Source: Clostridia bacterium (GTDB lineage: Bacteria; Bacillota; Clostridia; Christensenellales; UBA1242). Taken from it: DNA of 64,000 bases. Shown one piece after another: positions 17,901 through 27,750 of this stretch. Position numbers and translations under genes: made by a program. How positions within the stretch are numbered: the stretch's first letter is position 1; each line of letters opens with the position of its first letter. The notes below the pieces were generated by a model. It did not search any database. It saw only the letters and a program-made list of their open reading frames with translations, and was not told the DNA's origin. The DNA lies in the NCBI GenBank assembly GCA_017503005.1, contig JAFVTW010000009.1, forward strand, positions 1 through 64,000, in the 5' to 3' direction.

Positions 17901-20900
17901 TCCTTCGCCATCATCTTCACCACTTGGTTCTTTTTGTACCCATTCTTTTCTAAAGATTTCAATACGATAATCTGTAGCTGTAGAAGTTACTGAGCCATTG
18001 TCAAAATCAACAACCTCCCATCTAAACTTACCACCTTTCAAATCTACTGTATCTACTCTATCATATTTATGAACAACGAATGTAGCCGCACCTGTTGTCT
18101 CATTTACAGGAGCTGACAACGAAGATATCTTCTCTGTTCCATCACCGATAGCTCTACTTGTTACATAATAACTTCCAGCAGGGAAGAATCCATTTTCCAT
18201 AAATGAATATGCAAAGTTACCATTTACAACAGCCACAAATCCCGCATGTGGAGATTCTGGATCTACAACCAACTGACCACTTTCGTCATAAACTAAAACT
18301 TCACCAGCAGGAGTTAACAATATAACTTCTGCAGCTTTATCTGGATCTTTTGTATCGTTAGGTAAGCTTTCGGTAAATGAATATGTAGCACCAAGAGCTG
18401 TACTCCAAATCTTAATTTCTTGGCTAACAGCTGTTTGAATAGTTGTTATTGTTACATCACCCTCAGTTACAGAAATTGAAGGTTTTTGTAGCATTTCAAC
18501 TTCACAGCTATGGTCATAATTACTTGTAAAGTAGTTTTGTCCACCTGCTAAATCGGAATCTTTTGTACCCATAGCTTTTACTTTTAGGTTATATACATAA
18601 CCCGTCTCAATTCCTATATCAGCTACAGGAACTTTGAAGTATGCATTTGCACTACTTGATGGTGTCATAGTTTGTTCGTAATTAGCTCTATTTGTAGAGT
18701 CAATATAGAACTCTAAGTCTTCTTTTTGAGGATCAGTACAATCTGCCAAAATCATATAATCAACAGCATATCCCTCATCTGGAACATATACTTTAGAGAA
18801 GTACAGATTGTCCATATAAACCATTATTTGTTTATTACCAGTTAATTCTTTGTCAGCAACTGGGGTTTGTGGTGGAACTAATTTGTGTCCAGTAAATTCA
18901 CCAGAGTAATTACCATTTAGTATATAAACAACTTCTTGAGAGAATCCACTTGCACCAGCATTCTCACCACCTTCTTCAGGAGGAGTTTCGCTACCACCTT
19001 CTGGAGGTAGTTCACCTTCTAATATTGAGGTTGAATATTTTCCAGAGCCTCTATTTGCAATTATTTCACCGCCAGTATTTCCTCTACTACCACCCATAAA
19101 TCTAACTGAGATTGTATATGGATTTCTTAGTACAGAGAAATTAAAGTCATAGTAGTAAATTAATTCTTGAGCTACAGTGTCTAATTCAACTTTGTGTACA
19201 GTTTGTCTTACATAAACCTTACCATTTATGGTTACTTCTAAATTTCTGAAGAATTCTAGATTGTTAGATAATGTTCCATCAGCATTTTGATCACCCTTTG
19301 CTGCAAGTAATAAAGCTGTGTAGGTATCAGCATCATATGCTCTATAATTGTTCATTTCTAACAAGTATTCGTTATCTAAAGGCACTGACCAGCTTAAGAA
19401 TCCATTTCTAATTTTAAATTTGCCACCAGTAGCATCTGGCTTTGGTGGTTTGTATACTGTAATAGATGCAGGTTCTCCAGTATTAGCATCTAAATACTCA
19501 GTTCCGTCACCCAAAGTATATACTTTTACACAATAATACCCTGTAGGATATTTTGTATAATTATCTAAGTTCACAAAATTGTCTTTTGTTTCAAAAACTT
19601 CACAATCATCATCTGGCTCTATATCGATTTCTTTTGTTTTATAAATTTCAATTTTATAGCCATCATTTCCTTCTACATGATCCCATGTAGTATTGCCATT
19701 AAATGTATAAATCGCACTTGTTTGACCTAATACCTCAGTAAGACAACTACCCAATCTTGAGCTTGTCAAATAAGCTGATTCAGTAATATCATGTGTTGTA
19801 CTACCTTCAGATACAACATAGAATGTATATTGACCAGCAGGAATAGTTGTAGGCAACATAACACCGGTATCTCCAGCCATATTACCACTAGCCCAGTAAC
19901 CATCTCTTTCTGCATCGTACGACTCACCAAAAGTATCTGCCATATTACCATCATCAGACTTAATAATATATCCAGCAGCATTTGCAACCTTTGTCCAATA
20001 CAAATATCTATTTTTCAGTTCTGGATCTGCTACACCAGGAAGTTTTTGTGTCATCAAATATACTAGATTTTCACTAGCATCTTTCATAAATTGGCTATTT
20101 GCAGTTATAAAATCCGAACCTTCTTGCTGTTCTCTAACTGCTCTTATTTGTAATCTATGAATATCTGTATCTAAAATCAAATCGTTTATCATTCTAGCTT
20201 CAAGTGGGTCTTTGAATGAAGTAACAACAACCTCTTTGTATTGAGGACCTTCTGGAGCATCTGAACCATCTTCACCCGTTGGAGGATTTTCACCACCTTC
20301 GCCTTCTGGAGGAAGTTCTCCGCCATCTGGAGGTAATGGTTCTCCACCATCTGGAAGTTGACCATCATCATTAAGCACAGCTGGATTATCTGTAGATCCA
20401 CCATCTTCTGGAGTAATCTCTTCCAAAATTATATATGTAACCAAGGTGTCGTCTATATATATTTCGTATGTAACACCTTCGCCACCCGGATGTGACCAGT
20501 TTATATATCCGTTTGTAGTATAGAATTCACTTACAGGGTCTAACAACTCAAATTTTTGAGCAAATTGTTCTGCAGGATTCAATATATAATCACCAGCATT
20601 TAATGATCCAACAACACCAAACCAGATTTTGTATTGTCCTGGCTCAAATCCTGTAGGGTATGATACCTCAAATCTTGTTGCTTGGCTATCAATATTATCT
20701 ACAACAACATATTTATTTTCGCCATCAGCAGGATGTAAATTTTCGTATGCAACCTTTATATAACTTGCTCTGTTTCCACCATCATTGTTTGGATTGATCA
20801 AATTAATATGATTATTTTCTCTATCATAATTATCTAAACTTAGTGGAGACAATATTGTTACATTGATAGGATTTTCACACACATCACCATTGATAAATCC

Positions 20901-23900
20901 GTATGCTTTTGTGCCAGAATCTTTTGTTCCTCTAGCATAAATATTGAACTTAAATAATCCATAAACGGTTTTACCATAATTAAATTCGATTGAAGTAGCA
21001 ATTCCGTCTTCAGTTTTCAAATTTAATTCTTGACCTATTACTTGTGGATTATCTTCGCCAACAATTTCTTTGTCAGTCAAATCTTTTCCTAAAACATTTA
21101 CAACCTCATAAGAGAAATTATTTCTATCGTTTTCGTACTGATACTTGTAACCTTCATAGTCTTCTAAAGGGGTCCAGATAAATTCGTATTTTGATTGACC
21201 AATTGTTCCATCTATTGGAGTTTCTTTAATTCCAAAGTTTTTAACATCAGGAAGTTTTATTATTGTAAAGTTTGTAGTTTTGTCACTACTAATAGAACCT
21301 TCTTTTTTAGCCACGACATTAACTACTGTATTTACATCTTTTTCTACTGTATATATTCCGTCTTTTTTCAAAGCATCGAAATCTACGACATTTTTGTCTG
21401 TATTTCTTATTACTAAATTGTTGTTGAAATATACATCAAACAATACACTGTCTAATGCATTCCATCTTAGTACACCATTTTCAACTTTTACACCAACAGA
21501 AGCTTTGTCTAACTTTTCAACTGCTTCTATAACAAATGGAGAAACACTACTAATTAACTCTTTGCCATTACCTATACAGTATACCGATATCATATACTGA
21601 CCAGCACCCATTAGTGTTAAATTGTCTAAACTTATTTCTGTAATAGATGTTGTTGAGCCAGCTTCTGGTGCACCTAATACAACATTTTCTATTTTGTGTG
21701 TATTTGTTGAAAAATCAGATATATTATCAAACTCTATTGTATAACTTACAGGTAAATTTTTTCTTGAGTTAGTAATAACTAATTTATTGTTTGATATAGT
21801 TACACTATTTGGTGCATCCAAAATAGAAACTGTCAAAGGCATATTTGTATTAGAATTTACATAACCTTCTGTTGTATTCTCAGATGTGCCTACAGCATAT
21901 ATTCTAAATGAATAATCACCATTTGCTGTATAACCAAAAACATCAAAAGACAAATTTGTATTTGGTGTCTCTATTTTGGTATTATTACCATCTACTATTA
22001 CATACCTTGTTGCATTTGGGACTACATCCCATTTTAAAGTGTTCTCTTCAATTTTAAAGTTTTGAACAAGTGGTAGTTTTGTTATTTTTAAAACTTCAGA
22101 AGGATCACTATACAATAATCCTGAAACACAAGAAACAACATATATAGAATATTGTTTATTTACTTCTAATCCACTAATTGTGCTTTGGATAGTAGACTCT
22201 AGGCTTACAATATTGGTTGTTGTCATTAGTGTATATGTAGAATCATCTGCAGTCGTCTCTTTACCATACACTAAGTATGTAGCCTCTACATCAACTAAAG
22301 GATTCCATGTTACAACACCATTTTTAATCATTAAGTTACTTACTTTCTTAGCTCTACCAAACTCAAATGTGTTACAATATGCACCTGTTACAGAACCAAC
22401 ATTGTCACCTAATGCTCTAACTCTAACTTTAACCGTCTCATCATCTTCAAATTTAGATAAATCAAATGAGTATGCTCTTTCTTGAACTACCACAAAAATT
22501 TCATCTCTTGAAGCATAAGTAATACCTAACATATATGAGCTAGGAGTATCCCCTACAGCATCAAGCCATGTTAGCTGATTGTTTACAATATTCAATCCTC
22601 TAGGTTCACCTAATTTCTTGAATTCAATTTCGGAAACACTAGAGTTGATATATGCTGTACCATCACCTGTAGAATTACCCGTAGCTACAATTTTTACTGT
22701 GTATGTACCAGCAGGATAATCTTCGCTAAGATCAAGCTCTGTAGATTGATATCCTGTAAATACTTCTGGCTCAGCCATAGCTGATGTGTATATAGACAAG
22801 TTGTAACCAGTACAATTCTCTACTGCTGTCCATGTTAGTTTGTAATTTGATTTTTCGTTGTCGTCGCCCTTGCTCAACACCTTGATGTTTTCTTCGGCAA
22901 TCATAGGCAATTTAACAACTGTAATTGTTCCAAAGTCACTACTAATATAGTTTCCACTAGTTGGTAGTGCTTTTACTTTAACCACTAACTCACCACTAAC
23001 ACCTTTTACATTGTCACAATTAGGTTCGTTGGATTCGGTGTATTCGTCACTGTCGCCAGTATAAATTCTGTATTTGTTACCAGTAGAACCACTCCATACC
23101 AACACACCATTTTCGATGCGAAGATCTGTAGGAGCATCTAGTCTAGTAACTGTATATTTTGTAGGAGAAGATGCAATTATTTTTACATCGTCACCCATCG
23201 CCATTACATAAATTTCGTTTGTACCGTTTACAACATCATCTATTGATACTGGTACTTCTTGTTGACCTTCTACTTTGCCTATCAAGCGATAGTTGCCATT
23301 GTTGAATTTGATACTATAGTTGTAAGCTTCAGTGATTCCTTCGAATCTAACAGCATCATTTACAATAGAGAATGTTTGAACATCAACTTTTGGTAATTTA
23401 ATAAAGTCATAAGCTACAGCATTTGCTTTACCACTAGAGATAGTATTTGTACCATCACCTACTGCCACAATTTTTACATTGTGATCGCCAGCTTCTAGTG
23501 CTGTAGTATCAATTTTGAAACTATTTGTACTTACTGAATTTTCAAATTCGTCATTTACAAATACTGAATAACTAATAACATTGTCAACTGCATTCCAGTG
23601 AACTGTACCATCGTTATTGATAGCAGAAACTATAGGATTTACTATTTTTGTAATTGTAAGTCCGGTATCAAATAGGTCGCCGTTTGCTAATGTTACATTT
23701 TCGGCAATCATACCTATAGGTCTTACAAATACTCTGTATGTACCTGCCACCGGTAGTTCTTCAGCCAAATCAATGGTTGTAAGTGGTGACACGATGTATT
23801 TTTGATCATTGTCTGATTTTACTATAACTGCATATTTGCTAGCAGTAGCAACACCATCAATAGTCAAAATGTTGTGATTAATTTGAGCTTCACCTATAGT

Positions 23901-25112
23901 AGGTATTCTTCTAAATGAGATACTGGTAGTTGATGCAGCAATTGTGTTTGTAGCATCGCCTATAGGTGTAACCTCAATTGTGTACTCTGTACCTAATACA
24001 AAGTTTTCGTCAATTTCAATAAAGTTGTCTGTAATATCGAAAGTTGCATTTTCGCCAACTTGTGGAGTAATCTTTACAGAATATTTTGAAGCACCCAACA
24101 CTGCTGGGAATGTAACTTTACTATACCCTAACACATCATTTTCGTCTAAAGCTTCGTTATCTAGAGTCAATACACAATTTGCTAGTTTTGTAATTTTGAA
24201 AGCTTCGCTATAGTCAGAAGCAAATACATTAACACCATTCTCATCTATATATGGAGCCCCCGGAGCAGTTGCAGCTACTTGAATTAAATACTCACCGGAA
24301 TCTGTAGCAGGTAATGTATATGAATTTGTAGAAGCCATAACAGCTTGCTCTGCACCATTCACTTTGATTTGGTACATAGTTGCTAGTGCATGATTTTCCC
24401 AAGTAACTACTCCTTCGTTTGCAGTAATACCTGTAACAGGAGAATACTTTAAGAATTTATATGCTTCTGAGTAATCACCATCAGCATAAGCTTCTTCGGT
24501 TGCTACAGCTTTGATTGATACAGTGTTTACTTCATTTAGTTCTAATGGAACATCTGTAGTAAATACTGGTAGTTGTACAAAGTGTTCTGTAGTAGAAGTA
24601 GATGGATCAGTTACTTCATGGTCGACATCATTGATTTTTACTACATACTTTCTGGTATTAGGTACACTCTTAAACATAATTGTGTTTGTCTGAGAGTTAA
24701 ATACAACTCCAGCAGGTGTAGCTAATTTCACAGGGTCAGGCTTTACCTTAACCACCATAGATGCAGAAAGACTAGTTCCGTCAATCTTGAATGTAACAGT
24801 AACACCAGACACATTTACTACATTACCTGTAATAGTCACTGTACCTTCAGCAGCATCAAAACTGCTTTGGCTCAAGGTAACAGTAGTACTGTCACTAGCA
24901 ACTACATCAACCTTGCAGTTTGAGGAGTTGACCGGTGCTATGGTATACTTTACATCTACACTCTTGCCCACATAAACAGCGGCTTCCTGAGTATCAATTG
25001 TGATACCGGTAGGCTTAACCTGTTTTGCACATGAGCAACCAAAAGAAAGTACACTACAAAGTGCCCCCAAAATCAATAATGATAATGTTCTAAATTTTTT
25101 ACTTTTTTCCAT
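14928..25112 (-). CDS. Giant repeat lipoprotein (Big2-like, about 26 Fn3-like repeats, GLUG-like C-terminus)
   Basis: This protein of 3394 residues has a signal peptide with lipobox LSFGC, so it should be lipid-anchored outside. Residues about 34-125 resemble a bacterial Ig-like (Big2) domain (GITIDTQEAAVYVGKSVDV). I count about 26 Fn3-like repeats to residue about 2980, each opening like KLP..., with a VxWxxV core and a ...YxVxIN strand. Acidic Pro/Gly linkers lie near residues 1571-1624, 2031-2050 and 2674-2724. The last 400 residues start GSGTAEDPYLIST and hold GLUG-like repeats (GGIAVFNYS). It looks like a long surface stalk or adhesin. Its repeats match those of the lipoprotein at 6367-8451. 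Codon use is continuous and there is no frameshift. Confidence 0.9.
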   Translation of the reverse strand: MEKSKKFRTLSLLILGALCSVLSFGCSCAKQVKPTGITIDTQEAAVYVGKSVDVKYTIAPVNSSNCKVDVVASDSTTVTLSQSSFDAAEGTVTITGNVVNVSGVTVTFKIDGTSLSASMVVKVKPDPVKLATPAGVVFNSQTNTIMFKSVPNTRKYVVKINDVDHEVTDPSTSTTEHFVQLPVFTTDVPLELNEVNTVSIKAVATEEAYADGDYSEAYKFLKYSPVTGITANEGVVTWENHALATMYQIKVNGAEQAVMASTNSYTLPATDSGEYLIQVAATAPGAPYIDENGVNVFASDYSEAFKITKLANCVLTLDNEALDENDVLGYSKVTFPAVLGASKYSVKITPQVGENATFDITDNFIEIDENFVLGTEYTIEVTPIGDATNTIAASTTSISFRRIPTIGEAQINHNILTIDGVATASKYAVIVKSDNDQKYIVSPLTTIDLAEELPVAGTYRVFVRPIGMIAENVTLANGDLFDTGLTITKIVNPIVSAINNDGTVHWNAVDNVISYSVFVNDEFENSVSTNSFKIDTTALEAGDHNVKIVAVGDGTNTISSGKANAVAYDFIKLPKVDVQTFSIVNDAVRFEGITEAYNYSIKFNNGNYRLIGKVEGQQEVPVSIDDVVNGTNEIYVMAMGDDVKIIASSPTKYTVTRLDAPTDLRIENGVLVWSGSTGNKYRIYTGDSDEYTESNEPNCDNVKGVSGELVVKVKALPTSGNYISSDFGTITVVKLPMIAEENIKVLSKGDDNEKSNYKLTWTAVENCTGYNLSIYTSAMAEPEVFTGYQSTELDLSEDYPAGTYTVKIVATGNSTGDGTAYINSSVSEIEFKKLGEPRGLNIVNNQLTWLDAVGDTPSSYMLGITYASRDEIFVVVQERAYSFDLSKFEDDETVKVRVRALGDNVGSVTGAYCNTFEFGRAKKVSNLMIKNGVVTWNPLVDVEATYLVYGKETTADDSTYTLMTTTNIVSLESTIQSTISGLEVNKQYSIYVVSCVSGLLYSDPSEVLKITKLPLVQNFKIEENTLKWDVVPNATRYVIVDGNNTKIETPNTNLSFDVFGYTANGDYSFRIYAVGTSENTTEGYVNSNTNMPLTVSILDAPNSVTISNNKLVITNSRKNLPVSYTIEFDNISDFSTNTHKIENVVLGAPEAGSTTSITEISLDNLTLMGAGQYMISVYCIGNGKELISSVSPFVIEAVEKLDKASVGVKVENGVLRWNALDSVLFDVYFNNNLVIRNTDKNVVDFDALKKDGIYTVEKDVNTVVNVVAKKEGSISSDKTTNFTIIKLPDVKNFGIKETPIDGTIGQSKYEFIWTPLEDYEGYKYQYENDRNNFSYEVVNVLGKDLTDKEIVGEDNPQVIGQELNLKTEDGIATSIEFNYGKTVYGLFKFNIYARGTKDSGTKAYGFINGDVCENPINVTILSPLSLDNYDRENNHINLINPNNDGGNRASYIKVAYENLHPADGENKYVVVDNIDSQATRFEVSYPTGFEPGQYKIWFGVVGSLNAGDYILNPAEQFAQKFELLDPVSEFYTTNGYINWSHPGGEGVTYEIYIDDTLVTYIILEEITPEDGGSTDNPAVLNDDGQLPDGGEPLPPDGGELPPEGEGGENPPTGEDGSDAPEGPQYKEVVVTSFKDPLEARMINDLILDTDIHRLQIRAVREQQEGSDFITANSQFMKDASENLVYLMTQKLPGVADPELKNRYLYWTKVANAAGYIIKSDDGNMADTFGESYDAERDGYWASGNMAGDTGVMLPTTIPAGQYTFYVVSEGSTTHDITESAYLTSSRLGSCLTEVLGQTSAIYTFNGNTTWDHVEGNDGYKIEIYKTKEIDIEPDDDCEVFETKDNFVNLDNYTKYPTGYYCVKVYTLGDGTEYLDANTGEPASITVYKPPKPDATGGKFKIRNGFLSWSVPLDNEYLLEMNNYRAYDADTYTALLLAAKGDQNADGTLSNNLEFFRNLEVTINGKVYVRQTVHKVELDTVAQELIYYYDFNFSVLRNPYTISVRFMGGSRGNTGGEIIANRGSGKYSTSILEGELPPEGGSETPPEEGGENAGASGFSQEVVYILNGNYSGEFTGHKLVPPQTPVADKELTGNKQIMVYMDNLYFSKVYVPDEGYAVDYMILADCTDPQKEDLEFYIDSTNRANYEQTMTPSSSANAYFKVPVADIGIETGYVYNLKVKAMGTKDSDLAGGQNYFTSNYDHSCEVEMLQKPSISVTEGDVTITTIQTAVSQEIKIWSTALGATYSFTESLPNDTKDPDKAAEVILLTPAGEVLVYDESGQLVVDPESPHAGFVAVVNGNFAYSFMENGFFPAGSYYVTSRAIGDGTEKISSLSAPVNETTGAATFVVHKYDRVDTVDLKGGKFRWEVVDFDNGSVTSTATDYRIEIFRKEWVQKEPSGEDDGEGEEGGLVYEPVSKEVKVLNISKLSSDNRICYFDLNPLIYPAQDEAGNRYEYAIKVSPVGTLDSTLVVGVQNYFVTGNPRMSGFYKRLLPPQDVKMVQGTLTWKEVESGFEYEVYCLNEELEEGVDFAYTIISDANYRYLTFVPKHEYENSVFTLRIRAIPGSETTQFLNGEFCVEILAKRLEQPLLRIENGVIKWNNTDLNFAIATGVKVKLVKVAEAGGTDTVIVDQEFDITDAVNSPEGYKLIGTDEEVPSGYYRVDVSYLGSNGYVTESDFDGPTDDEEEGAGDSENPDDPNNPSGDDNNPEEELPPEGGDEEGEEGEEDDKFADLGNYCWFNSLPASMEIFKLPTPKADLYIGTKDDAPVNYVAVEIIENARYYQFTVVKYKDSGEFVKSHTFTATDINTINSEDPYYAVYTDVDLGKTFVMFNVQAVADYDALDPNNPNPFGQKFSVYCNAYGEDRLFSSAQNKYSMTNNSNEVAIEVPLTPTGLVVDSSTGEIRWENASSKTKSRVRIYYNGSDTPVITDLPETVNTYKLQTMGAYSVSVLSFIDAANGIEMASAYCEPEAGECWIFGSGSGTAEDPYLISTSKHIINIDYYLDSHFKFISDIPMTETDLATYVKDFVIARKENTVFKGVIDGDGYTLSNVRFKFTEADQIALIRNIAAGATVKNLRVGINSGSGAYRVGKFGGITIVNNGSISNVQTLPCTMTGEGQDGELVYYPSNNQRIAGIAVENNGIIEDCVNNMLIRNSSTPTNMNTYVAGIVVTNKKNATVIRSGNNGELRGAQVGGIAVFNYSLITYCYSKGNLSAMGLASSTQAKAAGIVINNMDSTSEGQGEISTCYTIIDKIVVSGYINGQATQYGAGIVCDNNTQNANSVTNCYVALGTVSVNGGANDGKNNKFGTIVAADARVNIANYYTNDYYYVYGTININYGAHGDTTVPLTGVTQSATKSSFVTTLTTSLGSVYKADPNTINDGYPVFEWQLTPYIWK

Positions 25113-25295
25113 AATTTCACCATCTTTAAACTTTTTTGATGTTAATTTTCGACATAATCAACTATATCTTATCAAAAAAAGTCTATTACTCAAAACAAAA
25201 TAACCACACTTGAAGCATTTTAATATATTTATTAAATATATTATGGCGATTTTTTAAGGCTATTATGTACAGCAAAACAATCTCAAAAAAAGAAA

Positions 25296-25338
25296 CAAAA
25301 AAAGATATACCCTACAATTTTGGTGCAGGATATATCTT
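25296..25338 (-). terminator. Intrinsic terminator of pheS-pheT
   Basis: A 12-bp stem (AAGATATATCCT with AGGGTATATCTT, one G-T) is followed by TTTTTTTG on the minus strand. Confidence 0.9.
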
Positions 25339-25358
25339 CTTTGTATTTTTAACTTTTA

Positions 25359-27740
25359 CTAACCCTTTAGATTAATACCATTTGATTTGAAATGTTCAAT
25401 TAGATTGTTAGAGAATTTTTCGATATCTTTAGCTTCCAAAGTTCTATCCATAGCTCCGATTACAAAGTTGAATGTATATGCTTTTGCATCTTCCATTTGT
25501 TCTTTGTTTTCGTAGATATCTTTCAAAGAATACTCCATAGTTAGTTTAGTTTTGTAAGAAGCAATAATTTCTTCTAGTGTTGCATAGTTTACATTGTTTG
25601 GTACAACAAATGTGAAGTCTAATGCAACTGTTTGATACTTACTTACCTTGTTTCTTTGAGACTTAACCACTTCTGCATTGCACAACTTCTCAAAATCCAA
25701 TTCTAGACACACTAAATTGTGCTTTGGAGTAATATTCAATTTGATTTGTGGATGAGCCACACCCATCTCACCAATTACAGTTCCGTCACTAAGTTTAATC
25801 ACATTGCTATTTACTGGGTGATAGTAGTTTGATGTGTCGCCATCACAATAATTTACTTTAGTATTTACAAGTGATTCACATACATTTTCAAGCATAGCTT
25901 TTAGCTCGAAATAAAGGTCTTTTTCACTCTTTTTGGTACTTGCCAAAACGATGGCTAAAATATGGTTTTCGATGGCTAAATTGTTTTCGTTTAAACCACT
26001 AACAACTCTACCAATTTCACACATTCTTACATCGTCAAAATTGTTTTTGTTGTCGTTTACAAAGCGAAGCAAAGTAGGCACAAGTTTACTTCTAATACCT
26101 GCTTGTCCACTATTAGATGTATCTAATAAACTTACATAACTTTCAGCTTCGATTCCATTAGATTTGTTGAAATCTGCATAGTTCCAGATGTGTGAATGTA
26201 CTTCACTTACACCATATTTTTCTGCAAATAATCTCTTTACTTTGTACTCTAGGATATGCTCTTTGCTTTGCTCTACAGGCATAAGGTTGAAGCTCATACT
26301 TTGAGGTACAATGTTGTCATAGCCGTACATTCTAAGCACTTCTTCTACCAAATCTTCTTTGATAGATACATCTTTTGTGCCTCTCCAAGAAGGTACAGAC
26401 ACAGTCAATTCTTTTCCATCAGTTACAATTTCAAATCCTAGTGCTGTAAGTATAGAATCAACTTTTGATTGAGGCAATTCTACACCACTTCTTCTGTTTA
26501 AGAATTCGTAACTAATTTTGATTTCATGTTTTGGATAATGGAAATTATACACATCAGTAAGAGCACTGCTTACTTTTACACCATTGTCGATTTCTTTTAA
26601 GATTTTTACAAGTCTAGCTATTGCTACTGGAGTTGTTTCTGGGTCTAAGCTCTTTTCGTAACGAATAGAAGCATCTGTAGCAAGACCTATCTTGTGTACT
26701 GTTTTTCTAATAGCAACAGCATCAAATACTGCACTTTCTAGTAAAAGTGAATTTGTATCATCTGTAATTCCAGATTTTAGACCACCCTTGATACCTGCTA
26801 TAGCCACAGGTGTGCGGTCTTCGTCACAAATAACCATAGAGCCAGGAGCAATTTTGTGCACTTCACCTTCTAATGTAAGCATATCTACTTCTTTTTCTGG
26901 TTCGATTACAGTAATACCTTTAACAATATTGTGGTCAAATGCATGCATAGGTTGACCTAATTCTAACATAAGGTAATTTGTCATATCAGCTAGTAAGTTG
27001 ATATCTCTCATACCACAGTAATTAAGCCTTATTTTCATAGCCATAGGGCTTCTTTTTTCGGTTACATTTTCTACGGTAATACCACTATAACGATAGCAGT
27101 TTTTGCTTTCTACTTTGATATTTAATTTGTCTAGACTGTCATATTGATTAAGGTCTTCTACTGCTAGTGGTTTTAGTTCTCTACCAAATATAGCAGCAAA
27201 TTCTCTAGCTATACCATAGTGTCCCCATAGGTCAGGTCTATTTGTAAGACTTTTGTTGTCGATTTCAAACACTACATCGTTCATAGGATAGATTTCGTGT
27301 AATGGTGTACCCATTTTTGCATCGGTTACAATATCCATGATACCACTATTATCGCTACCTATCTCTAATTCACTTTCACTACAGCACATACCATAGCTTT
27401 CTACACCTACAAGTTTTGCTTTGCCTATTTTGTGTCCACTTACCATACCACCTACTTGTGCAAAAGCTGTTACCATACCTACTCTTACATTAGGTGCACC
27501 ACATACTACTTGTACAGACTCTGGGCTACCATCATCAACCTTTAGTATATGCAAATGGTCACTTTGTGGGTGGTCATTTACCTCTAAAATACGAGCTAAA
27601 ACAACATTTTTTGTATTTTCGCCCATATAGAAAACATCTTCGATTTCTGCTGTTGCCAAATTGAATCTTTTAATAAGTTCTTCTGTTTCAATTCCGCTTA
27701 AATCAACGAAATCTTTAATCCAATTTATAGAAATTTTCAT
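25359..27740 (-). CDS. pheT: Phenylalanyl-tRNA synthetase beta chain
   Basis: This 793-residue beta subunit of the alpha2-beta2 enzyme that charges tRNA-Phe is of normal length. An N-terminal tRNA-binding EMAP-like domain (about 40-150, with VCGAPNVRVG) comes first, then the B3/B4 editing domain (about 210-400), the B5 domain, and a C-terminal ferredoxin-fold anticodon-binding domain (about 700-793). AAGGAG precedes the ATG, 10 bases after pheS. The operon is under the T-box leader at 28803-29050. Confidence 0.97.
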   Translation of the reverse strand: MKISINWIKDFVDLSGIETEELIKRFNLATAEIEDVFYMGENTKNVVLARILEVNDHPQSDHLHILKVDDGSPESVQVVCGAPNVRVGMVTAFAQVGGMVSGHKIGKAKLVGVESYGMCCSESELEIGSDNSGIMDIVTDAKMGTPLHEIYPMNDVVFEIDNKSLTNRPDLWGHYGIAREFAAIFGRELKPLAVEDLNQYDSLDKLNIKVESKNCYRYSGITVENVTEKRSPMAMKIRLNYCGMRDINLLADMTNYLMLELGQPMHAFDHNIVKGITVIEPEKEVDMLTLEGEVHKIAPGSMVICDEDRTPVAIAGIKGGLKSGITDDTNSLLLESAVFDAVAIRKTVHKIGLATDASIRYEKSLDPETTPVAIARLVKILKEIDNGVKVSSALTDVYNFHYPKHEIKISYEFLNRRSGVELPQSKVDSILTALGFEIVTDGKELTVSVPSWRGTKDVSIKEDLVEEVLRMYGYDNIVPQSMSFNLMPVEQSKEHILEYKVKRLFAEKYGVSEVHSHIWNYADFNKSNGIEAESYVSLLDTSNSGQAGIRSKLVPTLLRFVNDNKNNFDDVRMCEIGRVVSGLNENNLAIENHILAIVLASTKKSEKDLYFELKAMLENVCESLVNTKVNYCDGDTSNYYHPVNSNVIKLSDGTVIGEMGVAHPQIKLNITPKHNLVCLELDFEKLCNAEVVKSQRNKVSKYQTVALDFTFVVPNNVNYATLEEIIASYKTKLTMEYSLKDIYENKEQMEDAKAYTFNFVIGAMDRTLEAKDIEKFSNNLIEHFKSNGINLKG

Positions 27741-27750
27741 TGTATTCTCC

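Noticed and set aside
20189..20404. Minus-strand alternative-frame ORFs inside the giant lipoprotein (also 19766-19987)
   Set aside because: They come from the repeated Pro/Gly linker and repeat codons read out of frame.
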